A DNA stretch of 29,004 nt. Origin: DASRBO01 sp035653595 (lineage in GTDB: Bacteria > Actinomycetota > Acidimicrobiia > Acidimicrobiales > JAJPHE01). Shown one piece after another: positions 1 through 9,871 of this stretch; within the stretch, counting starts at the first letter, position 1, and the number at the start of each line of letters is the position of its first letter. The translations under genes and the position numbers were made by a program. Location: positions 1-29,004 of the forward strand of contig DASRBO010000093.1 in NCBI GenBank assembly GCA_035653595.1, given 5' to 3'. The notes under the pieces are model-generated. The model saw only the letters and a program-made list of their open reading frames with translations. It ran no database searches and was not told the DNA's origin.

Positions 1-177
1 TCTGCAGCGGGCGCTCTCACCCAGCGGGGCCCGGTCCTGTTGCGGGTGGGGGAGCGAGGCCGCGATACAGGGGGGGCCCGGTCGCACCGGGGAGCGGCAC
101 ACTAAAGGACGAAGGTCCCGGGCCTCACTGTCCGTGGTCCCCGGACCCCTGTCACAGGCCGGGTTCATGCTGTCACC
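1..177. other. Leader region without a recognised gene
   Basis: No convincing gene is seen here. The stretch is G-rich. It carries an 11-nt direct repeat, GGGGCCCGGTC, at 26-36 and 73-83, each copy followed by GGGGAGCG (49-56 and 89-96). There is no clear -35/-10 pair for the small gene at 178. It may hold the promoter of that gene or the tail of something upstream of the window. Confidence 0.4.
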
Positions 178-489
178 ATGCACGCGACCATCGACCTGGG
201 CCACCCGAAGGAGATGGGCCACCCGAGCGGCATGGGCCACCCGAGGGACTTGGGCCACCCGGGCCGCCCGGTCCCGGTCCGGCGCTCCCGGCCGGCCCCC
301 GGGCAGCGGACCCGTCTGTCCTGGCTCATCGGACCGGTGCTGGCGCTGGTGCTGCCGGCGGCCGGCGTGGCCGGGTGGCCCCGCCTGCTGGCGGCGACCG
401 CCGCCCTGGCCTGGGCGGCGGGCTCCCTGGTGTGGGCGGTTCTCGACCCCGACGGAGCCGCCGGCACCACGGCGGGAGTCGGTCAGTAG
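178..489 (+). CDS. Small membrane protein with GHP hexapeptide repeats
   Basis: This 103-residue protein belongs to no family I recognise. Residues 7-30 are four tandem copies of a hexapeptide of the form [L/M]GHPxx. A Pro/Arg-rich linker follows, then two hydrophobic segments (about residues 48-66 and 69-87) that look like a helical hairpin, then a short Gly/Ala/Thr-rich tail. Third codon positions are almost all G or C, as in the neighbouring real genes, which favours a genuine gene. The ATG is chosen because it is the first in frame, and no strong ribosome site is visible. The 3' end overlaps the convergent acyl-CoA dehydrogenase gene by 7 nt. The regularly spaced histidines could bind metal, but that is a guess. 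The main alternative is a spurious frame created by the 18-nt repeat. Confidence 0.5.
   Translation: MHATIDLGHPKEMGHPSGMGHPRDLGHPGRPVPVRRSRPAPGQRTRLSWLIGPVLALVLPAAGVAGWPRLLAATAALAWAAGSLVWAVLDPDGAAGTTAGVGQ
196..267 (+). repeat. 18-nt tandem repeat, four copies
   Basis: Four copies of an 18-nt unit with the core GGGCCACCCG encode LGHPKE, MGHPSG, MGHPRD and LGHPGR. The core is identical in all four copies and the last two codons of each unit vary. Changes therefore fall in the xx positions while Gly-His-Pro is kept. Confidence 0.8.
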
Positions 490-1637
490 GACCTCGGCAG
501 GCCCAGGGAGTGCTGGGCCACGAAGTTGAGGATCATCTCGCGGCTGATCGGGGCCGTGCGCAGGAGCCGGGCGAAGCCCCACATGTCGGCCAGGCCGAAC
601 TCGGCGGAGAGGCCGTTGCCGCCGTGAACCTGTATCGCCTGGTCGAGGGCGGCCAGGGCCGCCTCCGCCGCCGCGTACTTGGCCATGTTGGCCGCCTCGC
701 CAGCATCCAGGCCGTTGTCGTGGAGCCATGCCGCCTTCTGCGTCATCAGCCGGGCCAGCTCGTTCTCGACCTTGGCCTTGGCGAGGGGGTGGGCCAGGCC
801 CTGGTGGGCGCCGATCGGGACACCCCAGACCTGGCGCTGGCGGGCGTAGTCGGCCGCCCGGTCCAAGGCGTAGCGGGCCACCCCGTTGGCGATGGCCGCC
901 CCGGTTATCCGCTCCGGGTTGAGCCCGGAGAAAACCTGATGGAGGCCGGCGCCCTCGGTGCCCACCAGACGGTCCGGGCCCACCTCGACGTCGTCGAGGA
1001 AGACGGTGAACTGCTTTTCGGGGGCGACGATCTCCACCGGGATGACCGACGCCTGCAGGCCGGGTGCGTCGCGGTCGACGATGAAGAGGGACAGCCTGGC
1101 ATGGCCGGTGCGCTCGTCGGTGCCGGTGCGGGCCACCACCATGACCGCCTCGGCCTCGTCGACGCCCGATATGTAGTACTTGGTCCCCCGCAGCCGGTAG
1201 CCCTCCCCCTGAGGAGAGGCCACGGTCGAGATGCGGTGGGAGTTGGACCCGGCGTCGGGCTCGGTGATGGCGAAGGCCATCTTGCACTCGCCGGTGGCGA
1301 AGCGGGGCAGCCACTGCTGGCGCTGCTCCTCGGTGCCGTGCCTCTCGATGACGGTGGCGCAGATGGCCGGTGAGACGACCAGCAGCAGGAGAGGGGTGCC
1401 GGCGGCGGCGAGCTCCTCGCACACGATGGCGAGCTCGGAGATGCCCATGCCGCCTCCGCCGTAGGCCTCGGGCACGCTCACCCCCAGATAGCCCGGTCCT
1501 GCCAGGGCGTCCCACAGCTCGTCGGACTTCTGGCCCGCCCGGGCCTGCCGCACGAAGTACGAGTGCCCGAAGCCCGAGGCCACCCCGGCCACCGACTGGC
1601 GGAGAAGGGCCTGCTCAGGGGACTCGGAGAAGTCCAT
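483..1637 (-). CDS. Acyl-CoA dehydrogenase (FadE-like)
   Basis: This 384-residue flavoenzyme should oxidise an acyl-CoA to the trans-2-enoyl-CoA and pass electrons to ETF. It is full length for the family. It shows the helical N-terminal domain, the FAD/substrate motif AITEPDAGS (residues 123-131), the beta domain, and the C-terminal helical domain with VHGGNG (337-342). The C-terminal position that carries the catalytic Glu in medium- and short-chain enzymes reads RTAPISREM here, without a Glu at that place. Glu242 in NPERI sits where isovaleryl- and long-chain acyl-CoA dehydrogenases carry their base, so it is the likely catalytic residue. The ATG lies 5 nt after a minus-strand TAGGTT box, suggesting a leaderless transcript. 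The gene is divergent from gltB. Substrate chain length cannot be read from sequence alone. Confidence 0.9.
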   Translation of the reverse strand: MDFSESPEQALLRQSVAGVASGFGHSYFVRQARAGQKSDELWDALAGPGYLGVSVPEAYGGGGMGISELAIVCEELAAAGTPLLLLVVSPAICATVIERHGTEEQRQQWLPRFATGECKMAFAITEPDAGSNSHRISTVASPQGEGYRLRGTKYYISGVDEAEAVMVVARTGTDERTGHARLSLFIVDRDAPGLQASVIPVEIVAPEKQFTVFLDDVEVGPDRLVGTEGAGLHQVFSGLNPERITGAAIANGVARYALDRAADYARQRQVWGVPIGAHQGLAHPLAKAKVENELARLMTQKAAWLHDNGLDAGEAANMAKYAAAEAALAALDQAIQVHGGNGLSAEFGLADMWGFARLLRTAPISREMILNFVAQHSLGLPRSY

Positions 1638-1642
1638 GCCCC

Positions 1643-1663
1643 AACCTACCGCCGCGGTATGAT
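1643..1663. promoter_or_regulatory. Divergent -10 boxes, acyl-CoA dehydrogenase and gltB
   Basis: On the minus strand TAGGTT (1648 to 1643) ends 5 nt before the dehydrogenase ATG. On the plus strand TATGAT (1658-1663) is a good -10 for gltB and would give a leader of about 65 nt. A second AT-rich patch, TTATAT (1718-1723), lies 13 nt before the gltB ATG and could be an alternative -10. No clear -35 boxes are visible. Confidence 0.4.
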
Positions 1664-1736
1664 GCCCAACGGATCAGCGGCAGGGCCAACGTCGTCCCGA
1701 GCAGCTCCGCCCAGGCGTTATATCGATCTAGACGGG

Positions 1737-4700
1737 ATGACGATGACGTACACCCCTGCCTCCGGGCGCCGCCCGGCCTCGGTGCCGACCGCCAACGGCC
1801 TCTACGACCCCCGCTTCGAGCACGATGCCTGCGGGGTGGCGTTCGTGGTCGACATGGCCGGCCGCCCCAGCCACCAGATCGTGGCACGGGGCCTCGCCGC
1901 CCTGGTCAACCTCGAGCATCGGGGCGCCACCGGCAGCGAGGTCAACACCGGTGACGGCGCCGGAATCCTGGTCCAGATGCCAGACGCGTTCCTGCGCCGG
2001 GCGGTGGGCTTCGAGTTGCCCCCGGCCGGGTGCTATGCGGCCGGCATGGCCTTCCTCCCCCGGCAGGGAACCGAGGACGACGTGGCCGCCATCGAGGCCA
2101 TCGCCGCCGCGGAGGGCTTCAGGGTGCTCGGTTGGCGGGAGGTGCCGATCGACGACTCGATGATCGGCGAGAGCGCCCGCTCGGTCGAGCCCGTCTTCCG
2201 CCAGCTGTTCGTCGACCACCCGGACGAGTCGGGCCTCGCCCTCGAGCGGCGGGCGTTCATGCTGCGCAAGCGCATCGGCCACCAGGTCCCCAGCACCTAC
2301 TTTCCCAGCCTTTCGGGCCGGACCATCGTCTACAAGGGGATGCTCAGCGCCCCGCAGCTGGGGCCATTCTTCGCCGACCTGTCCGACGACAGCTTCGCCA
2401 GCGCCCTGGCCCTGGTGCACTCGCGCTTTTCGACCAACACCTTCCCGTCGTGGCCCCTGGCCCATCCCTACCGGCTCACCGCCCACAACGGCGAGATCAA
2501 CACCCTGCAGGGCAATCGCAACTGGATGCGGGCCCGGGAGGCGCTGGTGGCGAGCGCCGGCCTGCCCGGTGACCTCGAGCGCATCTTCCCGGTGTGCACG
2601 CCGGGTGCCAGCGACTCGGCGTCTTTCGACGAGGTGCTCGAGCTCCTGCACCTGGGGGGACGGACCCTGCCCCACGCCGTGCTCATGATGGTGCCCGAGG
2701 CGTGGGAGAACCACCGCTCGATGGATCCGGCCCGAAGGGCCTTCTACCAGTTCCACGCCTCGCTGATGGAGCCGTGGGACGGGCCGGCAGCGGTTGCGTT
2801 CACCGACGGCACCGTCATCGGGGCCGTGCTCGACCGCAACGGGCTCCGGCCGCTGCGCTACTGGGTGACCAGCGACGGCCTGGTGGTCATGGCGTCGGAG
2901 GTCGGGGTGCTCGACATCGACCCGTCCACTGTGGTCGAGAAGGGACGCCTGCAGCCGGGCCGCATGTTCCTCGTCGACACGGACAAGGGTCGCATCGTCT
3001 CCGACGACGAGATCAAGGCCGAGCTGGCTGCCGAGCACCCCTACCAGGAGTGGCTCGACGCTGGCCTGGTCCACATGGACGAGCTGCCGCCCCGGCACAT
3101 GCTGGTGCCCCAGCACGCCTCGGTCGTGCGGCACCAGCGGGTTTTCGGATACACCCAGGAGGAGCTCAAGATCCTGGTGTCGCCCATGGCCCGCAACGGG
3201 GCCGAGCCCCTCGGCTCGATGGGCACCGACACCCCGATCGCAGTTCTGTCCGACCGCCCCCGGCTCCTGTTCGACTATTTCTCCCAGCTCTTCGCCCAGG
3301 TCACCAACCCGCCCCTCGACGCCATTCGGGAGGAGCTGGTCACGTCGCTGTCGGCAACCATCGGTCCCGAGGGCAACCTCCTCGCGCCCGACGCCGCCTC
3401 GTGCCGCCAGGTGGTGCTGCCCTTCCCTGTCATAGACAACGAGGAGCTGGCCAAGCTCCGGTATATCAACGAGCACGGGGAGACCCCCGGCTTCAAGGCG
3501 GTCGCCGTCGACGGTCTCTACGAGGTGGCCGATGGCGGCGAGGGCATGCGGCGGGCCATCGATCAGGTCCGGGCCCGGGTGGACGAGGCCATCGCGAGGG
3601 GGGCGAACATCATCATCCTGTCGGACCGGTTCAGCAGCGAGACGCTGGCTCCGATCCCGTCGCTGCTGCTGACCTCGGCGGTGCACCACCACCTGGTTCG
3701 CCGGCGCACTAGGACCCGGGTCGGGCTGGTGGTCGAGGCCGGCGACGCCCGCGAGGTGCACCACGTCGCCCTGCTGGTCGGTTTCGGGGCCGCCGCCGTC
3801 AACCCGTATCTCGCCTTCGAGTCCATCGAGGACATGATCAACGACGGGGTGATCCGGGGCCTGTCGAGGCGCGACGCCGTGCACAACTATGTCAAGGCCC
3901 TGGGCAAGGGCGTCCTCAAGGTGATGTCGAAGATGGGCATCTCCACCGTCGCCTCCTACACCGGCGCCCAGGTCTTCGAGGCGATAGGCCTGGGCCAGCC
4001 GTTGGTCGAGGAGTACTTCACAGGCACGGTCAGCCGCCTGGGTGGCATCGGCCTCGACGAGATCGCCGCCGAGGTGGCCGCCCGTCACCGGCGGGCCTAC
4101 CCGAGCCATCCCGAGGAGATCGCCTACCGACCACTGGAGGTGGGCGGGGAGTACCAGTGGCGGAGGGAGGGCGAGTTCCACCTCTTCAACCCGGAGACGG
4201 TGCACAAGCTGCAGCACTCCACCCGCAGCCGCCGCTACGAGATCTTCAAGCAGTACACCGCCTCGGTGGACGGCCAGGCCTCCCGGCTGGCCACCCTGCG
4301 AGGGCTGTTCAGCTTCCGATCCGGCGAGCGGCCGCCGGTGCCGATCGATGAGGTGGAGCCGGTGGCGGAGATCGTAAAGCGGTTCTCCACCGGCGCCATG
4401 TCCTACGGGTCGATATCAGCCGAGGCCCATGAGACCCTAGCGGTGGCGATGAACCGTCTGGGTGCCCGCTCCAACACGGGGGAGGGCGGCGAGGACCCGG
4501 ATCGCTTCACGCCGGACCCCAACGGGGATCTCCGCCGCAGCGCGATCAAGCAGGTCGCCTCGGGGCGGTTCGGGGTGACCAGCGAGTACCTCGTCAACGC
4601 CGACGACCTCCAGATCAAGATCGCTCAGGGAGCCAAGCCGGGCGAGGGCGGCCAGCTGCCCGGCTACAAGGTGTACCCCTGGATCGCTCGCACCCGGTAC

Positions 4701-6291
4701 TCGACGCCGGGCGTCGGCCTGATCTCCCCTCCGCCCCACCACGACATCTATTCGATCGAGGACATCAAGCAGCTGATCCACGATCTGAAGTGCTCCAACC
4801 CCCGCGCCCGAGTGCACGTAAAGCTGGTGGCCGAGGTCGGGGTCGGCACGGTGGCCGCCGGGGTCTGCAAGGCGAAGGCCGACGTGGTCCTGATCTCCGG
4901 CCATGACGGCGGGACGGGTGCCTCACCTCTCACGTCCCTCAAGCACGCCGGCGCCCCGTGGGAGCTCGGCCTGGCGGAGACCCAGCAGACCCTGCTGCTC
5001 AACGGCCTCCGCGACCGCATCGTGGTCCAGGTGGACGGGCAGATGAAGACCGGGCGCGACGTTGTGATAGCAGCCTTGCTTGGGGCAGAGGAGTTCGGCT
5101 TCGCCACCGCTCCGCTGGTGGTGTCCGGCTGCATAATGATGCGGGTCTGCCACCTCGACACCTGCCCGGTCGGGATCGCCACCCAGAACCCTGAGCTCAG
5201 GGCCAGGTTCTCGGGCAAGCCGGAGTTCGTCACCACCTTCTTCGAATACATCGCCGAGGAGGTGCGCGAGCACCTGGCCGCCCTCGGCTTCCGGTCGATC
5301 GCCGAGGCGGTCGGCCACGTGGAGATGCTCGACACCCGGAGGGCGGTGGAGCACTGGAAGGCGTCGGGGCTGGACCTGTCTCCGATCCTCGAGGTGCCCG
5401 ACGTGCCAGCCGAGCTCGCCCGCCTGTGCGTCTCCGAGCAGGACCACGACCTCGACGCCTCCCTCGACAAGGAGCTAATCGCCCAGGCGGCGCCGGCCCT
5501 GGAGGACGGACGACCGGTGGCCTTCGCCGTTCCCGTCCGCAACGTCGACCGGACGGTCGGCACCATGCTGGGCTATGAGGTGACCCGTCGCTACGGGGGG
5601 GTGGGACTGCCACCCGACACCATCCATGTCCACCTGAGCGGGTCGGCCGGTCAGAGCTTCGGCGCCTTCCTCCCCTCGGGCATCACCCTCGAGCTCGAAG
5701 GCGACGCCAACGACTACCTCGGAAAGGGGCTCTCGGGAGGCAGGCTCATCGTCTATCCGCCCCGGACTTCGCCGTTCGTGGCGGAGGCGAACGTGATCGC
5801 TGGCAACGTCATCCTCTACGGAGCAACCGGCGGTGAGGCCTTCATCCGCGGGGTGGTGGGGGAGCGGTTCTGCGTCCGCAACTCCGGCGCCGCCGCTGTC
5901 GTCGAGGGGGTCGGTGACCACGGCTGCGAGTACATGACCGGCGGCGCCGTCGTGGTGCTCGGAGCCACCGGGCGCAACTTCGGCGCAGGTATGTCCGGCG
6001 GTGTCGCCTATGTGTATGACCGCGATGCGACCTTTGCCTCCCGACTCAACACCGAAATGGTCGATCTGGACCCGCTGGACGACGACGACCGGTCCCGCCT
6101 GCGGGAGCTGGTCGAGTGTCATCATGCCGCCACCGGTTCGACGGTGGCCGAGCGCCTACTCGCCGGTTGGGCCATCGAGGTGGGCCGGTTCGTGAAGGTC
6201 ATGCCGCAGGACTACAAGCGGGTCCTGGAGGCGGCCCACCGCGCCGAGCTCGAGGGTCGGTCGGTGGACGAGGCGGTCATGGAGGCGGCCC

Positions 6292-6299
<8 letters not shown>
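1737..6299 (+). CDS. gltB: Glutamate synthase (NADPH) large subunit
   Basis: GltB (1520 residues, normal length) makes glutamate from glutamine and 2-oxoglutarate. The N-terminal class II glutaminase domain begins at HDACGVAF. Cys32 is the expected nucleophile, exposed once the 31-residue propeptide is removed. The central domain follows, then the FMN domain from about residue 883 (STGAMSYGSIS). The 3Fe-4S ligands are visible as Cys1132, Cys1138 and Cys1143 (C-x5-C-x4-C). The C-terminal Gly-rich beta-helix is also present (GRNFGAGMSGG). The frame stays open upstream to 1563, but that part lies opposite the dehydrogenase gene. ATG 1737 leaves a propeptide of ordinary length. ATG 1743 is an alternative and 1659 is less likely. 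The end overlaps gltD by 8 nt, so the two subunits are probably translationally coupled. Confidence 0.97.
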
Positions 6300-7752
<1,453 letters not shown>

Positions 7753-7753
7753 A

Positions 7754-7768
7754 GGCGCCTCCGGCGCC
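7754..7768 (+). terminator. Short hairpin after gltD
   Basis: GGCGCC, a 3-nt loop and GGCGCC again form a 6-bp stem two bases after the gltD stop. There is no T tract, so it is a weak terminator candidate only. Further GC-rich inverted repeats follow to about 7845. Confidence 0.25.
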
Positions 7769-7858
7769 ACGACCAGCCCGGCGCCGCCGCCTACTCGGCA
7801 TGGTTGGGCCCCCTGAGGCGAAGGGCCGGCGCGACCGGGCGGCGCCAGTGCCACCCCC

Positions 7859-7886
7859 TTGACACCTGCCCATCCCTTTGTACACT
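7859..7886 (+). promoter_or_regulatory. Consensus promoter of the gntR-ABC locus
   Basis: A perfect -35 TTGACA (7859-7864), a 16-bp spacer and a -10 TACACT (7881-7886) make the most canonical housekeeping-type promoter in the window. The predicted start is near 7893, inside the palindrome that follows, so a bound repressor would block initiation. Confidence 0.8.
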
Positions 7887-7908
7887 TCCACTATCTGAAT
7901 AGTGGAAG
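7885..7908. promoter_or_regulatory. Perfect palindrome, likely GntR operator
   Basis: The two 10-nt arms, CTTCCACTAT (7885-7894) and ATAGTGGAAG (7899-7908), are exact reverse complements around a 4-nt centre, CTGA. The palindrome overlaps the last bases of the -10 box and the predicted start site, and it lies just before the gntR coding region. That is the usual place for the autoregulatory operator of a YtrA-type GntR repressor. Binding is inferred from position and symmetry only. Confidence 0.7.
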
Positions 7909-7947
7909 GGTGGTATTATCGAGTTCCACCTGGACGGCACCTCGGGC

Positions 7948-8316
7948 GTGGCCACCTACCTGCAGCTGGTGCAGCAGGTCCGCCAGGCCATCCGGCTCGG
8001 CATGCTCAGCACGGGGGACCAGCTTCCCACCGCCCAGCAGGTGGTCGCCGCCCTGGCCATCAACCCGAACACGGTCCTCAAGGCCTACCGCGACCTCGAG
8101 CGGGAGGGCCTGGTCAGGGCCCGGCCCGGCCGGGGCACCTTCGTCATCGCCACCCTGCCCCCGAGCGACCCCAAGGCTCAGGCCCGCTTCCTGGCCTCCA
8201 TGACCAGATGGCTGGCCGACGCCCGTGCCGCCGGCCTCGATGCCGACGAGATCGAGGCCATCTACCGCACCGCCGTCCGCAACGCCTTCTCCGGCGGTTC
8301 GGAGGGAGTGGCATGA
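7948..8316 (+). CDS. GntR-family (YtrA-type) transcriptional regulator
   Basis: A short winged-helix repressor of 122 residues from the first standard start, GTG 7948. It has the GntR DNA-binding fold (YLQLVQQVRQAI, then INPNTVLKAYRDLEREGLV and the wing RPGRGTFV) and only a short C-terminal helical tail. That is the YtrA layout, whose members usually repress linked ABC exporter genes. The same frame is open 11 codons further up and reads IIEFHLDGTSG. Family members as I remember them start MIEFHLD, which puts the expected Met on ATT at 7915, 5 nt after the ribosome-site-like GGAAGG (7904-7909). Translation may therefore start at ATT, or use GTG 7948, which has no good ribosome site. The end overlaps the ATPase remnant by ATGA. 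Confidence 0.85.
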   Translation: MATYLQLVQQVRQAIRLGMLSTGDQLPTAQQVVAALAINPNTVLKAYRDLEREGLVRARPGRGTFVIATLPPSDPKAQARFLASMTRWLADARAAGLDADEIEAIYRTAVRNAFSGGSEGVA

Positions 8317-8708
8317 CCGCGCTGCTCGAAGCCGAGGGCCTCTCCAAGCGCTACGGGAGGCACCCGGCCCTGTCCGACTGCGACATGTCGCTGCCGGCCG
8401 GACGGGTCGTCGGCCTGGTCGGCCCCAACGGCGCGGAAAGACCACGCTCCTGCATCTGGCGGTCGGCCTGCTCGAGCCCACCTCGGGCTCGATCCGGGTG
8501 CTGGGGCGGGCCCCGGCGGAGGACGACGCTCAGCTGGCTCGGGTCGGCTTCGTGGCTCAGGAGACGCCGACGTAATCCAACCTGACCGTCGCCCAGCACC
8601 TGGCCATGGGCCAGTAGCCTTGAGGACCTGGTGTTGGCCTACATGCGCCGAGGCGCAACCGGGCCCGCCGGCGTCCCCAGGACCAGCGGTCTGGGGGTGG
8701 TGGCGTGA
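8313..8708 (+). pseudogene. ABC transporter ATPase, frameshifted and internally deleted
   Basis: This is the remnant of an ABC exporter ATPase. The start is normal (MTALLEAEGLSKRYG). The Walker A region reads GPNGA and then loses frame near 8434-8437. One more G would restore GPNGAGKTT. The shifted frame continues TTLLHLAVGLLEPTSGSI to an in-frame TAA at 8573, in a reading QETPT-stop-SNLTVAQHL. A second stop follows at 8615. The next bases already encode what looks like the C-terminal tail (SSLEDLVLAYMRRGATG), ending TGA 8706-8708. About 150 residues carrying the signature motif and Walker B are absent. It cannot make an active ATPase. GTGA joins its end to the permease start. Confidence 0.88.
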
Positions 8709-9764
8709 TCCGCTTCGCCTGGCTGCAGGCCCGCACCCAGACGGTGGTGCTCGGCACCGGGGTGGCCTTGGTCGCCATCCTCGCCGCCATCATGGGTCCG
8801 CACCTCGGCCACCTCTACGCCGCCGCCGTGGGGGCCTGCCGGGCCAACCACGACTGCGTCGGCCGCCTCAACCCCTTCAGCGACAACGACTATGCCCTCT
8901 ACGGCGCCCTGGGAGCGCTGGTGGTCGTGCTGCCCGGACTGGCGGCCTGTTCTGGGGGGCGCCTCTGGTCGCCCGCGAGCTGGAGACGGGGACCTACCGC
9001 CTGGCCTGGACCCAGAGCGTGGGGCGGCGGCGGTGGTTGGCGACCAGGCTGGCCGTGGTCGGCCTGGCCAGCGTGGCTTCGGCCGGCCTCCTGAGCCTGG
9101 CCGTCAGCTGGTCGGCGCGCTCGATAGACCTGGCCAAGGCCGACCAGTTCCGGTACTTCGACCAGCGCGACATCGTCCCGGTGGGTTATGCCGCCTTCGC
9201 CTTCGCCCTTGGCGTCGTGGTCGGCCTCCTCGTCCGCCGGGTCCTGCCGGCGCTGGCCACCACCCTGGCCGCCTTCGTGGTCAGCCGCTATGCCGTCGAG
9301 CGCTGGGTCCGCCCGCACCTGGTGGCGGCGAGCCACGCCGCCACCAGCCTGCGCGACGCCGCCCACCTCGGGTCGCCCTGCAGCCCGGCGGTGCCACCGT
9401 CAGCCTCCAGAGCGACGCCCCCAACATGGCCAACGCCTATGTCCTTTCCGCCCAGCTGGTGGACCGGTCCTGGCACCCTGTGAGCGGGCCGGCTCTGCAC
9501 CAGTTCCTGCTGCAGAGCTGCCCTGGCATAGCCCAGGCCCCGATCCTGCCGGGGGCGCCCGGCCCCGTCACCCGAGGCCCGGCTGATCCCGCCGTCTTCA
9601 ACGCCTGCATCGACCGCCTCGCCTCCGTATACCACCAGACGGTGGCCTACATCGCCCCGGCCAGGTACTCGACCATGCAGTGGCTGGAGACGGCCCTGTT
9701 CCTGGGCGCCGCCCTGGCGTTGGTCGGGGTGGCGGTGTGGCTCGTCAAGCGCACGCCGTCCTGA
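8705..9764 (+). pseudogene. ABC-2 type permease, two frameshifts
   Basis: This was probably the membrane partner of the ATPase remnant upstream, about 350 residues long. It starts GTG 8705 (MIRFAWLQARTQTVVLG), with hydrophobic segments near the N-terminus. The frame breaks near 8941-8945, where one more G would give LPGLAGLFWGAPLVAREL. It breaks again at 9370-9372, where one more G would give HLGVALQPGGATVSL. The last frame runs to TGA 9762-9764 and ends in a hydrophobic helix (ALFLGAALALVGVAVWLV). All three segments read as one protein when the two bases are restored. The longest unbroken piece lacks both ends, so a working permease is unlikely. Confidence 0.85.
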
Positions 9765-9804
9765 CCGCCCCGGCGTGGTCCCGTCCGTCCGAGGACCGGA
9801 GAAA

Positions 9805-9838
9805 GAAGAGGGCCCGCCCCGTGGGGCGGGCCCTCTTC
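9805..9838. terminator. Strong 16-bp stem terminator
   Basis: The arms 9805-9820 and 9823-9838 are perfect 16-nt reverse complements (core GGGCCCGCCCC) with only GT between them. On the minus strand the stem is followed by a pyrimidine-rich stretch, TTTCTCC, so it best serves as the terminator of the liv operon. It can also stop plus-strand transcripts coming through the permease remnant. Confidence 0.85.
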
Positions 9839-9871
9839 ACGATCAGGCTTCCGGTCCGACCCGGAGGTCGT

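Noticed and set aside
1563..1736. Upstream extension of GltB by 58 residues
   Set aside because: It lies opposite the dehydrogenase N-terminus and over the divergent promoter, and would put the nucleophile Cys far beyond a normal propeptide.
1728..4217. Long minus-strand frame opposite gltB
   Set aside because: It has no motifs, and gltB is unambiguous on the plus strand.
8430..9380. Programmed frameshifting to make full-length ABC proteins
   Set aside because: The ATPase also has stops and a large deletion, and no slippery heptamer with a stimulatory structure is evident at the breaks.
7753..9804. Mobile element as the cause of the ABC locus decay
   Set aside because: No transposase, terminal inverted repeats or target duplications were seen. 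Small indels and one deletion explain the damage.
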